Shown piece by piece: positions 51,081-59,114 of a DNA stretch of 64,000 nt. This DNA is from Spectribacter acetivorans. GTDB taxonomy: Bacteria; Pseudomonadota; Gammaproteobacteria; Nevskiales; Salinisphaeraceae. Below the pieces are notes generated by a model. The model saw only the letters and a list, made by a program, of their open reading frames with translations. It did no database searches and had not been told where the DNA came from. The position numbers and the translations under genes are program-made. Position 1 is the stretch's first letter; the number at the start of each line of letters is the position of its first letter. The DNA lies in contig NZ_JAVRHY010000006.1 in the NCBI RefSeq assembly GCF_031846305.1, positions 62,001 through 126,000 on the forward strand, written 5' to 3'.

Positions 51081-51623
51081 TCAATCTGGAAACCCCGCGG
51101 CTCGCATCGTCTGTTTGGCCCGATTTCGTCTGAACAACAAAATCCAGATCCCCGAGGTAGTTTCATTCAACCCCCGCAGCAATATCGGGATCCCAACAAT
51201 AAACAATGCCAGCACCACGCCTGCAAACAGCCCCATCAACCCCCCGGCGATCATCATGATCGCCGTCGGGATACCCAAGAACCAGGTCGGAATCTGTTCG
51301 CGGCAGGCGTAGCCATCGTGCTCTCGGTGATAGGCATAAATCCAGCTGCTAAGAGTTCGATTCCATAGATTGGCTCGCACGACATGATAGACACCCGGAA
51401 TATCGATCAAGTCCCCCAGATGGGCCTGCATCTCTGAGCTCACCCGAAGGTTGTGCAGGACATGAGTCTTCCCGGAATCATCCCGTAAATGGGCAACCTT
51501 GTAGATCCGATTCTCGTTTTCGACCGTGTAGTCGCTCGTTCCAACAATCGCCCCCCTGATGGAAGTCATTTTGATGTTGGGCCAGCGCCACTCCATTTCC
51601 CTGTTTTCTTTCGTGCTATTCAT
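51081..51623 (-). CDS. Membrane protein of unknown function
   Basis: 180 residues from ATG 51623, chosen because AGGAG lies 8 nt upstream; the frame continues to 51677. The first 110 residues are soluble (beta-rich, with VYHVVRANLWNRTLSSWIYAYHREHDGY). Two membrane segments follow (WFLGIPTAIMMIAGGLMGLFAGVVLALFIVGIPILL), with a basic tail. No family recognised. Confidence 0.7.
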   Translation of the reverse strand: MNSTKENREMEWRWPNIKMTSIRGAIVGTSDYTVENENRIYKVAHLRDDSGKTHVLHNLRVSSEMQAHLGDLIDIPGVYHVVRANLWNRTLSSWIYAYHREHDGYACREQIPTWFLGIPTAIMMIAGGLMGLFAGVVLALFIVGIPILLRGLNETTSGIWILLFRRNRAKQTMRAAGFPD

Positions 51624-52044
51624 TCTTATGACTCCTTGCGTGACCGAACCTTTCTGGCCCAGCGTTGCATCAACCATAATCCATGCGCCAATAAATGCAC
51701 CTTCACGCGCCTGGAAACCCCTGCTTAATCACGCCGGTTTCGCGCTGCGTTCCCCCTGCCTTCCGATCTAGCATCGTAGGTGGGCCACTGCGCCCCCACC
51801 TAATCCGGGTTAGCGGCACCCCAACGCCGCACCACGGCCCCGCACTCCCTCGCCAAAACCCTTGTTTCATCAGGGGTTGCATTTTCCAGAACCCTCGTAT
51901 TCTGGAATCAGAAAGCCTCGTGTGGGGCTCGACGGGATTCAACCGCCTCGGCGGTGAATGAGCTGCCCGACTCAATTCTCGGGCTACCCAATCCCGTTGC
52001 GGCAACACCGTGACGATCTACCAATCAACCAAAGGAGCCATTCC
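51624..52044. promoter_or_regulatory. Intergenic region and promoter before ssb
   Basis: About 420 bp without a supported gene. TTGCAT (51877-51882), 15 nt, TATTCT (51898-51903) matches the recurring promoter, here with a long leader of about 140 nt before ssb. CAGAAcccTCGTATTCTGG forms a dyad over the -10. AAAGGAG lies 9 nt before ATG 52045. The short frames here have no coding support. Confidence 0.55.
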
Positions 52045-52530
52045 ATGGCACGAGGTATCAACAAGGTCATCCTCATCGGCAACGTCGGTGCGGACCCGAA
52101 AATCAACGCCACCCAGGGCGGTTCTTCTGTGGCCAACGTCCGGCTTGCCACCAGCGAAAGCTGGAAAGACAAGCAGTCCGGTCAGACGCAGGAGCGCACC
52201 GAGTGGCACAACCTGGTGTTCTTCGGACGTGTGGCGGACGTGATCCGTGACTACGTCATGAAGGGCAGCAAGATCTATGTCGAGGGTCGTCTGCAGACCC
52301 GCAAATGGCAGGATCAAGGCGGCGCCGACCGTTATTCGACCGAGGTCGTCTGCAATGAGATGCAGATCCTCTCCGGCGGCCGGCAGAACCAGAATCAGGG
52401 CCAGTCCACTCAGGGCCAGCCCCAGCAGCAACAGCCCCAGCAGGCCAATGGCAACCAGCCGGCCTACAACCAGGGCCCCCCGATCAACCCGAATGACCAG
52501 GGCATGGACATGCCCTACGAGTTCGGCTAA
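52045..52530 (+). CDS. ssb: Single-stranded DNA-binding protein
   Basis: 161 residues from ATG 52045 with AAAGGAG upstream. The OB-fold covers residues 1-110 (MARGINKVILIGNVGADP, RTEWHNLVFFGRVADV, GSKIYVEGRLQTRKWQDQ). A Gln/Asn-rich linker follows, and the protein ends NPNDQGMDMPYEFG. The usual acidic DDDIPF tip that recruits repair proteins is altered to MDMPYEFG, so partner binding may be changed. It is the first gene of an operon that carries annealing, nuclease and AAA+ genes. Confidence 0.97.
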   Translation: MARGINKVILIGNVGADPKINATQGGSSVANVRLATSESWKDKQSGQTQERTEWHNLVFFGRVADVIRDYVMKGSKIYVEGRLQTRKWQDQGGADRYSTEVVCNEMQILSGGRQNQNQGQSTQGQPQQQQPQQANGNQPAYNQGPPINPNDQGMDMPYEFG

Positions 52531-52545
52531 CCCAAGGAGAAACTC

Positions 52546-53271
52546 ATGGCCAAGCGGTCCGTTAAGTGCTTCGATGACAACGGCAATCCCTACGACTACA
52601 TTCCGTTATCGGAACGATTGCCTGATTTCGAAGCGGCTTATCCCACTGCCGAAGGCTGGCGTGTGGAGATCACCAACCAGAGTGCGCTCGAGGCGGATTC
52701 TGCGTATTGCAGCATCGTCAAGGCCGCCCTGGAAGCCGGGAAATTGCCGCATGACATCGGCATCGCCCTGGAAGATCTCCGCGCCCACATCTTCACTGCC
52801 ACCCTCTACTCACCGGAGGGCCACGCGGTGAATAACGCCACCACCCGCGCCATCATCCATACCAGCAATGGTTGGAAGGGCGCCGAAACCTCTGCTCGAC
52901 AGCGTCTGGTTGCGGCTTGCGGTTTCGGTGGCGAAGTCTTCGACGAAGACGAAAAGGAGTCCCGTAAGGCCATGGGGCATCGCGAGGCAGGCGAGAACAG
53001 CGAACCCGTATCCGAGGACGGCAACGCCGCACCCACGGACACCGGCAAGCAGGCAGCACTGCCCAATCTCAAGCCGAAGCCGGCCAAGGGGGTAACCCAG
53101 GGCTTGCTACGCAACTGCCGAAACGTCGTTGATCAGCTGCGCACCAAAGGTCACGAGATCGAGGTGCCTGAGTTCAGCGATGATGACGAGATCCGGGACT
53201 TCCTGTCCGGCCTGGCGGAATTGGACAACACCGATTCCGACAACGCCGATCAGGACGCGGCCACGGCCTAG
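52546..53271 (+). CDS. Probable single-strand annealing protein (ERF/Rad52-like)
   Basis: 241 residues with AAGGAG before ATG 52546. The core reads ...GWRVEI...HIFTATLYSPEGHAVNNATTRAIIHTSNGWKGAETSARQRLVAACGFGGEV (about 95-130). The ETxAxxRL helix after a beta-rich region is a signature of ERF/Rad52-like annealing proteins. The C-terminal 90 residues are acidic and flexible. It sits between ssb and a Cas4/RecB-like nuclease, as in ssb-bet-exo clusters of IncA/C plasmids and phages, so it probably anneals DNA ends processed by that nuclease. The assignment rests on motif and context. Confidence 0.6.
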   Translation: MAKRSVKCFDDNGNPYDYIPLSERLPDFEAAYPTAEGWRVEITNQSALEADSAYCSIVKAALEAGKLPHDIGIALEDLRAHIFTATLYSPEGHAVNNATTRAIIHTSNGWKGAETSARQRLVAACGFGGEVFDEDEKESRKAMGHREAGENSEPVSEDGNAAPTDTGKQAALPNLKPKPAKGVTQGLLRNCRNVVDQLRTKGHEIEVPEFSDDDEIRDFLSGLAELDNTDSDNADQDAATA

Positions 53272-53279
53272 TCCCTTCA

Positions 53280-53322
53280 CCCACCCTTCCCGGACGGGAC
53301 CTGCTCCCGTTCCGGGGGTGGG
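53280..53322 (+). repeat. Stem-loop before the Cas4/RecB-like nuclease gene
   Basis: CCCACCC/GGGTGGG forms the outer stem and CCGGACGGGA/TCCCGTTCCGG the inner stem, ending 27 nt before ATG 53350. GAGGAG follows as the ribosome binding site. Confidence 0.6.
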
Positions 53323-53349
53323 TTACGTCTGGCAATCGAGGAGACTCTC

Positions 53350-54300
53350 ATGAGCCTCAGATTGTCCCCAAGCAAACTGGCGGACTACGAGAACTGCCCT
53401 CGTCTATACGAGATCAAGCACGTTCTCAAGGTTCGCCAGCGCGAGACTTCGGCCAACCTGCCCTTCGGCAGTGCCGCGCACACAGCCTTTGAGGCGTCCG
53501 TGCGGGCACACCACGCCGGCGAGCCGGACAAGCTCAACGTCGAAGATGTGTTCAACAAGGCCTGGAAGGCAGAAATTCTCCGGACCAAGTTGATCAAGTA
53601 TTCGTCGAGATGGGACGAGCAAAGTCTTCTGGCCACCGGCCGGGCGATCGTCACTCGATTCCACCAGCTCTGGCCGAAGTTCGGGCTGACGCCTCTGGTC
53701 GATGACCAGAACGTCCCCCAGCTCGAAATCATGCTCTCTTGCGAAATTGAACCTGGTGTTCAACTTAGGGGAAAGCTTGATTTCATCGGCTACGACAAGA
53801 TGGGTCGCTTAGCTGTTGTCGATTTCAAGACGCCCGCCAGCGCCACGCCGGAGGGTTTCAGCGATCTCGATGATCAGCTCACGGCCTATCAGCTGTTGGT
53901 CCTTCATAACACCGAAATGCTTGGCGTCTCTGACGTCGCTCGACTCGGTTTTCTGGAGTGCCTAAAGCGCAAGGTCTCGACCTCGGGTCGCGGCAAGGGT
54001 CCCGAGGTCCGTGCCCCGGATCTGGTTCCCGCTCGCAGCGAGGAGGACCTTGCCGCCTTCGTCGAGAAGGTGAAGTTCAACGCCCAATGCATCCGTGAAG
54101 GCCGGTTCTACCGGCGTCCGCGGATGGCCTACAACACCCCCTGCGGGCTGTGTGACTTCCAGGAGCTTTGCCGAACCGGCGAAGCGGAAAACGCAGCCTC
54201 GGAACGCTTCGGCTTTGCACCCAGCAATGTTGAAGACACCGAGCCGGACACCCCGGCCGTAGCAGTGAATGGTGACGGTGGCGGCTGGTTCGTCATCTGA
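53350..54300 (+). CDS. Cas4/RecB-like PD-(D/E)XK exonuclease with Fe-S cysteines
   Basis: 316 residues. SKLADYENCPRLYEIKH (first Cys, about 8-24), RGKLDFIGYDKMGRLAVVDFKTPAS (catalytic D...D-x-K, about 139-163), DQLTAYQLL (Q...Y helix) and CGLCDFQELC (three Cys, about 260-269) match AddB/Cas4-type exonucleases with a 4Fe-4S cluster. It would resect DNA for the annealing protein encoded upstream. The last residues are an acidic stretch ending GGGWFVI; the DUF3150 protein of this operon ends in a near-identical GWFVL. GAGGAG lies 9 nt before the ATG. Confidence 0.88.
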   Translation: MSLRLSPSKLADYENCPRLYEIKHVLKVRQRETSANLPFGSAAHTAFEASVRAHHAGEPDKLNVEDVFNKAWKAEILRTKLIKYSSRWDEQSLLATGRAIVTRFHQLWPKFGLTPLVDDQNVPQLEIMLSCEIEPGVQLRGKLDFIGYDKMGRLAVVDFKTPASATPEGFSDLDDQLTAYQLLVLHNTEMLGVSDVARLGFLECLKRKVSTSGRGKGPEVRAPDLVPARSEEDLAAFVEKVKFNAQCIREGRFYRRPRMAYNTPCGLCDFQELCRTGEAENAASERFGFAPSNVEDTEPDTPAVAVNGDGGGWFVI

Positions 54301-54313
54301 CCCTCACCTACCT

Positions 54314-54334
54314 GGCGCTCATTCAATGAGCGCC
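54314..54334 (+). repeat. Stem-loop after the nuclease gene
   Basis: GGCGCTCAT-TCA-ATGAGCGCC is followed by CTTTCT, 13 bp after the stop; possibly a weak terminator within the operon. Confidence 0.5.
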
Positions 54335-54461
54335 CTTTCTCCGGACGCTGGATGCCGGCCTTCGCAGAAAGGGTGAATGCCCGACCGAATTCTCGCCCCT
54401 TGTGGGCAGATCGAGTCCGTCCGGCTCGCTAAATCCGGACCACCCAAACCAACCCACCCAA

Positions 54462-54484
54462 CTGGAGGGATTTCGTCCCTCCAG
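54462..54484 (+). repeat. Stem-loop before the 54.5-kb gene
   Basis: CTGGAGGGA-TTTCG-TCCCTCCAG, 37 nt before ATG 54521. It is one of the recurring pre-gene hairpins of this operon. Confidence 0.6.
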
Positions 54485-54520
54485 GGGCGAGGTCTCTCCT
54501 CTTCTGCGCAGGAGAAACCC

Positions 54521-54979
54521 ATGGGTACTCAACTTGCTCTGGCCCTCTTAGGGGGTCAGCAACAGGCCGACTTCATTGCTCGCCGGACGATCCGGCGCGC
54601 ACGACGCAAGGCCGAACCGGAAGATACCGAGCAGCTACTGCTTGGCTTTTTCTCGAATGGTGATCTCGACACTGATGACGACATCAATGATGTCGTTGTC
54701 GAGGAAACCTTTGAGTGGACCGATCGCGACATTTTCGCACTCCATGACGGCGTGCTTGAGCGATCCCTCCACGCCCTGCTAGATGGCAGGGCTTCCGACT
54801 CGCAAAAGGGCGAAGTCTGGGCCTGGGTCCATGCACCGCTGGTGCCAAAGGACCACCCGATGACGCCTTTCTCATACCAGGCCTGTTGCGCATGCACAGG
54901 CGTGGATCCCACCGAACTGCAGGAGTCTCTCGCCTGGCTAACCCGCCACGAAGACTTCCGCGCCACGCTCATCCACTAG
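54521..54979 (+). CDS. Hypothetical protein of the ssb-VWA operon
   Basis: 152 residues from ATG 54521 with AGGAG 6 nt upstream. A basic patch (RRTIRRARRKAEPED) is followed by an acidic one (DLDTDDDINDVVVEE). The last 60 residues hold YQACCACTGVDPTELQESLAWL. No family recognised. It lies between the nuclease and the AAA+ ATPase, with 9 bp to the latter, so it may be a partner of either. Confidence 0.65.
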   Translation: MGTQLALALLGGQQQADFIARRTIRRARRKAEPEDTEQLLLGFFSNGDLDTDDDINDVVVEETFEWTDRDIFALHDGVLERSLHALLDGRASDSQKGEVWAWVHAPLVPKDHPMTPFSYQACCACTGVDPTELQESLAWLTRHEDFRATLIH

Positions 54980-54988
54980 GAGACGACT

Positions 54989-55960
54989 GTGAAATTTTCG
55001 CAATCCTATTCGCTGGCCGACAACTTCGGCTTGCCCATCCCCTCCGAGATCACCGTCCCAGGTGGTAGCGAGGGCGAAAACGCTGAGTTCCTTCCTAAAA
55101 AGGATCCGAACTACGCATTCCGTCAACGGCTCGTCTCCGAGCTCGCCAGTTGGTGGGCTAAGGCGGCCGGGTCCGAAGGTCTGTTCCTGACCGGCCCCAC
55201 GGGGTCGGGGAAGACCTCGTTGGCCGAGCAGTATTTTGCTCGACTCAACGTGCCGCTCATCGTCATCCCCTGCGGGAAGTCGATGAAGCTCGACTCGGTG
55301 TTGTACCGGGTCGTGGTCAAGGAAGGGGCGGCCATCTCTTATGAGGATGGACCGCTCACGGCGGCCGTGCGAAACGGGTATCCGGTCCTGTTCGATGAAA
55401 TCGACCGACTGGATCCCCGGGAGGTGACCCGGCTGCATGCCCTCATGGAGGGCGCGCCGCTGATCGTGCCTCAGCTTGGCGGCGACCCGATTGTCCCGGC
55501 AGAGGGATTCCGGGTGCTTGCCACCGGCAACAGCGCCGGCGGTGGGGATGAAACCGGCCTCCACACGGGTGTTTCGCGTATGGATGTCGCCACGACGGAT
55601 CGCTTCATCTACATCGAGGTCGGCTATGCCGAACGCGAAGTCGAGGAAGCGCTCCTGGCCCGGGTTCAGCCAGAGCTGCCCGAGGTGGCGCGCACCATTC
55701 TCTGCCGTTTGGCAGAGGAGGTTCGTGCTTCCTACATCGGTACCCGTGAGGGTGCCGAGTCGGCAAACGCGCTGGAGATCACCATCTCCACGCGAAAACT
55801 CCTCCAGGTCGCGCACTATGCGCTTCTCTGGAAGGACGTCGAAAAGAAAGGCGAGAGTCCGATCCAAAGGTCTCTCGACGCCTGTCTGCTCCGACGAGCA
55901 ACACCATCTGACGCGGAAGCAATTCGTCAGATGCTCGGCCTCATCGAGAAGGGCGAGTAG
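54989..55960 (+). CDS. MoxR/CobS-type AAA+ ATPase
   Basis: 323 residues. Walker A is LTGPTGSGKTS (about 67-77) and Walker B is VLFDEIDRL (about 132-140), followed by MEGAPLIVPQLGG and a sensor-1 region VLATGNSAGG. This is the CobS/MoxR layout, in which a hexameric ATPase works with a VWA (CobT-like) protein. Its partners are encoded downstream (DUF3150 and VWA). AGGAG lies about 8 nt before the ATG. In such trios the ATPase probably remodels a target or inserts a metal; the substrate here is unknown. Confidence 0.9.
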   Translation: MKFSQSYSLADNFGLPIPSEITVPGGSEGENAEFLPKKDPNYAFRQRLVSELASWWAKAAGSEGLFLTGPTGSGKTSLAEQYFARLNVPLIVIPCGKSMKLDSVLYRVVVKEGAAISYEDGPLTAAVRNGYPVLFDEIDRLDPREVTRLHALMEGAPLIVPQLGGDPIVPAEGFRVLATGNSAGGGDETGLHTGVSRMDVATTDRFIYIEVGYAEREVEEALLARVQPELPEVARTILCRLAEEVRASYIGTREGAESANALEITISTRKLLQVAHYALLWKDVEKKGESPIQRSLDACLLRRATPSDAEAIRQMLGLIEKGE

Positions 55961-55973
55961 CGGGCAATTAGGA

Positions 55974-55994
55974 GAGGGGGCATTACGCCCCCTC
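55974..55994 (+). terminator. Stem-loop after the AAA+ gene
   Basis: A GC-rich stem GAGGGGGC-ATTA-CGCCCCCTC is followed by CCCCCTTTTACC, 13 bp after the stop. It may attenuate transcription into the DUF3150 gene. Confidence 0.6.
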
Positions 55995-56164
55995 CCCCTT
56001 TTACCGGATTCCCTGGCCTGGCCGCCGTTTGGGCGCCGGCATGTAGTCGCCCCTCGGGGCTACCGAGAATGCCCATCTCGAAAATCAATGGGACACCCAA
56101 CTTCTCCGCGGCGTCCGTCGTGGGGGTTCGAACCCAACCTATCTATACCCAATGGAGGGACATC

Positions 56165-57148
56165 ATGTCTGATGAGTCCTTGCTCGAAAACGTCGTGTGC
56201 GTCCACCTGGACGTTGACGTCCCGACCGGAAAGAAGGCAAATCTTGCCGAGGATCTGAGGCTTCAGAAGGTTCCGCCTTCCGAGCTGATGAGCTTGGGCC
56301 AGAAGCAGACCTTCAACCCATCTCTGGTCAAACCGCTGAACACCATCCGTCGCCGCGGCGAACGCATTTGCCTTCGCTACGGCACCCGATTCATGGGTGG
56401 CTTTGCCATCCCGCTGGATCGCAAACAGGAAGTGGTCAGCGAGCTGAACGAAGCCGAGTGTGATTTCAATTCAGCCTCTGTCAGCTTTTTCAACGAGTAC
56501 CCCGAGGCCGTCAAGGCCTGGGCCTCGCAAGCCGGGGAGTGGGCGCCAGCTGTGGCTAACGCAGCTGACCCCCTCGACCGGGTGAAGGCGAAGACCAAGT
56601 TCGCCTTTCATCTCTACCGGCTAAGCCCCGTTGACGAGAGCGAAGAGCTTCCCGTCAACGGCATCGTGTCCAACCTCTACCACGAAGTCGCGGTCGAGGC
56701 GGCACAGACCTATCGGGAGTCGCTTGAGGGTAAGTCTGTGGCAACGCACGCCATTCGACGGCCCTTCCAGCGCTTCCGCGAAAAACTGGATGGCTTGAGC
56801 TTTCTGGATTGCGGCATTGGAAGTGTCGTGAGCCGGATCGATGAGGTCCTCGACAAGCTTCCCCCGAAGGGGCAGCCGATCGAGGGTACCCCTCTCATAG
56901 CCCTTCAGGGTCTCGCCCTGCTTCTCCGGGATACGGAGTCGCTGCGCAATTTCGCCAGCGCCTCCCAGGCCGATGACGAGTCGCAGGACGATGAAGATGA
57001 CACCCAACCCGCTCCGACCTCATCTGAGGCGCCGGCTGATTCACGCGAGCTTGAAGAAGCGCTGTGTGGTGATGCCGACGACTCCGACGATGAGGAACAA
57101 CCGGAGACCGAAAATCAGTCCGCAACAAGCGGCTGGTTCGTCCTTTAA
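56165..57148 (+). CDS. DUF3150 protein
   Basis: 327 residues from ATG 56165, with TGGAGG upstream. The sequence (RRGERICLRYGTRFMGGFAIPL; VSFFNEYPEAVKAWAS; HAIRRPFQRFREKLDGLSFLD) fits DUF3150, which travels with CobS-like ATPases and VWA proteins in plasmids, ICEs and phages. The last 60 residues are acidic and disordered and end in SGWFVL, mirroring the tail of the nuclease gene upstream. Biochemical role unknown; it probably links the ATPase and VWA proteins. Confidence 0.8.
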   Translation: MSDESLLENVVCVHLDVDVPTGKKANLAEDLRLQKVPPSELMSLGQKQTFNPSLVKPLNTIRRRGERICLRYGTRFMGGFAIPLDRKQEVVSELNEAECDFNSASVSFFNEYPEAVKAWASQAGEWAPAVANAADPLDRVKAKTKFAFHLYRLSPVDESEELPVNGIVSNLYHEVAVEAAQTYRESLEGKSVATHAIRRPFQRFREKLDGLSFLDCGIGSVVSRIDEVLDKLPPKGQPIEGTPLIALQGLALLLRDTESLRNFASASQADDESQDDEDDTQPAPTSSEAPADSRELEEALCGDADDSDDEEQPETENQSATSGWFVL

Positions 57149-57155
57149 CCCTCAA

Positions 57156-57181
57156 GGCGGGGCGGCTCACGCCGCTCCGCC
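57156..57181 (+). repeat. Stem-loop before the VWA gene
   Basis: GGCGGGGCGGC-TCAC-GCCGCTCCGCC, ending 14 nt before ATG 57196, with GGAGG between. It repeats the pre-gene hairpin layout of this operon. Confidence 0.6.
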
Positions 57182-57195
57182 GATCTGGAGGAAAC

Positions 57196-59067
57196 ATGGC
57201 AAATCAAGTTCTTGCGAAGTCACTTCCCATCCTGTGTGGGATGCTGGCCCGCAAACTCAACCTTCGTTTTCGGATGTCGGGCGCTCGCGCCTACACTGAT
57301 TTCGAATCGGTGGTCATTCCGGCCGCCGACATCAATGATCCGGACTTCGCTGTTCGTGCGATCGGTTTCACTCTCCACGAGGGAGGACATAACCGGTTCA
57401 CGGATCCGTCGCTCCGGCCGACCCCGCCAGATGGAAAAGCCAGTCAGTCGGCTTTTGATGTCCACGCGGCATTCGGCACTACCTGGTGGCTATACCAGGC
57501 GCTCGAGGACGTTCGGATGGAGACGCAGGTCATGCGCCTCTACCCCGGTGCCCGAAAGCACCTGGCTCGGCTGGTTCAGAACCTCGTCGATGGCGAGGGC
57601 TGGTTCGAGCCGGCCACCAACGAGGACAGCCCGCTGTCCATCCTCCAGGCCTACGTTCTCTACCGAGGCCGTGGTGAGATTCTTGGCCAACACGCCCTGC
57701 TCGACTGGGCGCAAGGGGCCAAGGATCAGCTGGAGGCAGTGCTACCCCAATCGACCTGTGATGCGATCGAGAAGGCCTTGTTCTCCATCGAGCAGGCCGA
57801 GTCAACCGCGGACTCAGCGAGGATTGCCGGCGAGATCACCGATCTCGTCAAGGACCTTCTCGAAGAGCCCCCGGAAGACAATAACCAGGACGGTTCGTCC
57901 AGCGGCGACGGCAGCGATGCCAGCGACCAGGACAGTGACCAGTCCGAAGCCGACAGCGGCCAGGGAACCCAGTCCGACACCAATGACGGTGGCAACGATG
58001 CCTCGTCTGGTGACGGTGCTGACTCATCCTCCGGCAATCAGCCGGCAGATGGCTCCCAGGCCGGCAAGGCAGACGAAGATGGCCAGGTCAGCACTTCGTC
58101 ATCCGGTAAGCCCGAAGATCAGAGTTCTGATCCAGGCGGCGCCGGTGGCACGGGTGCTGGTGATGGCCAGGCTGTCGCCAAGGCGGCAGCGCAAATGCTC
58201 TCCGGTGAGGACACGGGTCGCATCGCGGATATCTCCGACAAGCTCCAGGAGGAGATTCAGGAGATAGCCCAGAATGGTCGTTACTCGGACAACAGTCTGG
58301 GTGCCTACGACAGCGACCCTGAGGTTGCCACGGACACAGCTGACCCCGGCGAAATCCGGCGCGGTGTGGACGCGGCAGCCCGGGCGGCTTATGTCCGGCT
58401 CATAGGGCTTCTCGAAGCTCAGAATCTGGATGACACTCGGTTTGAAACCGATGGCATCGAGATCGAGCCGGAACGAGTGCACCGCTTGCTGGCCGGGGAG
58501 ATCGACCTCTTTCGAGAGGAAGACCCTGCCCCGGCCGTCAACACGGCGGTGCATGTGCTGCTCGACCGTAGTGGCTCTATGGGCCATGAGGTCGATCTGG
58601 CCGTCAAGACCACCGCGGCAGCGGGTATGGCGCTTGAGCGCATCCCTGATGCTGAGGTTGCCGTCAGTCTCTTCCCCGGCCGGTCCGGGGCAACGGAGGT
58701 GCTGACTCGGCCTGGCGAGCGCCCGTCGCGAACGCTCCGGCGTTACGGCGTGCATGCCAGTGGTGGTACACCGATGGCGGATGCTCTCTGGGCGGCCGCC
58801 ACCCAAATGGCCTGGTCCGATGCCGAGCGCAAGCTCGTCGTGGTGATCACGGACGGGATGCCCAACCGACTCGAGGCGACACGGGACGTCATTGCACGTC
58901 TGCGACGTGAAAACGTCGAAGTGATTGCTCTGGGGATTGGTTCGGACGCTCGATCGGGATTGCCGTCGGTCTTTGACCGCGACTACGCCTTCGTTGACTC
59001 AGTTGATGGGTTGGCGGAAGCGTTGTTCGGGGCGCTTCGCTCTCGTCTCACGGCGAAAGCGGCGTAG
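57196..59067 (+). CDS. CobT-like protein with VWA domain
   Basis: 623 residues. The N-terminal part has LHEGGHNRF (H61-E62-x-x-H65) and YQALEDVRMETQVM (about 99-112), a layout like a zinc-binding or CobT N-domain. A long Ser/Gly/Asp-rich linker spans about 230-340. The C-terminal VWA domain starts with LLDRSGSMGHE (MIDAS, about 455-465) and continues through ASGGTPMADAL and VVITDGMPN. It is the partner of the MoxR-type ATPase. The HExxH motif raises the possibility of a metalloprotease-like site, but this is unproven. A terminator closes the operon 19 bp downstream. Confidence 0.88.
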   Translation: MANQVLAKSLPILCGMLARKLNLRFRMSGARAYTDFESVVIPAADINDPDFAVRAIGFTLHEGGHNRFTDPSLRPTPPDGKASQSAFDVHAAFGTTWWLYQALEDVRMETQVMRLYPGARKHLARLVQNLVDGEGWFEPATNEDSPLSILQAYVLYRGRGEILGQHALLDWAQGAKDQLEAVLPQSTCDAIEKALFSIEQAESTADSARIAGEITDLVKDLLEEPPEDNNQDGSSSGDGSDASDQDSDQSEADSGQGTQSDTNDGGNDASSGDGADSSSGNQPADGSQAGKADEDGQVSTSSSGKPEDQSSDPGGAGGTGAGDGQAVAKAAAQMLSGEDTGRIADISDKLQEEIQEIAQNGRYSDNSLGAYDSDPEVATDTADPGEIRRGVDAAARAAYVRLIGLLEAQNLDDTRFETDGIEIEPERVHRLLAGEIDLFREEDPAPAVNTAVHVLLDRSGSMGHEVDLAVKTTAAAGMALERIPDAEVAVSLFPGRSGATEVLTRPGERPSRTLRRYGVHASGGTPMADALWAAATQMAWSDAERKLVVVITDGMPNRLEATRDVIARLRRENVEVIALGIGSDARSGLPSVFDRDYAFVDSVDGLAEALFGALRSRLTAKAA

Positions 59068-59085
59068 CCAACACTACCCTTTAGG

Positions 59086-59114
59086 CCGCCTCCATCTGGA
59101 GGCGGTCTTTTTTT
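59086..59114. terminator. Terminator between the VWA operon and rep
   Basis: CCGCCTCC-ATCT-GGAGGCGG with a T-tract directly after it, placed between two convergent genes. It serves the plus-strand operon. Confidence 0.9.

Noticed and set aside
55476..56258. Plus-strand frame of 260 codons overlapping the AAA+ gene
   Set aside because: Mostly out-of-frame translation of the AAA+ gene, rich in Arg and Ser; no ribosome binding site.
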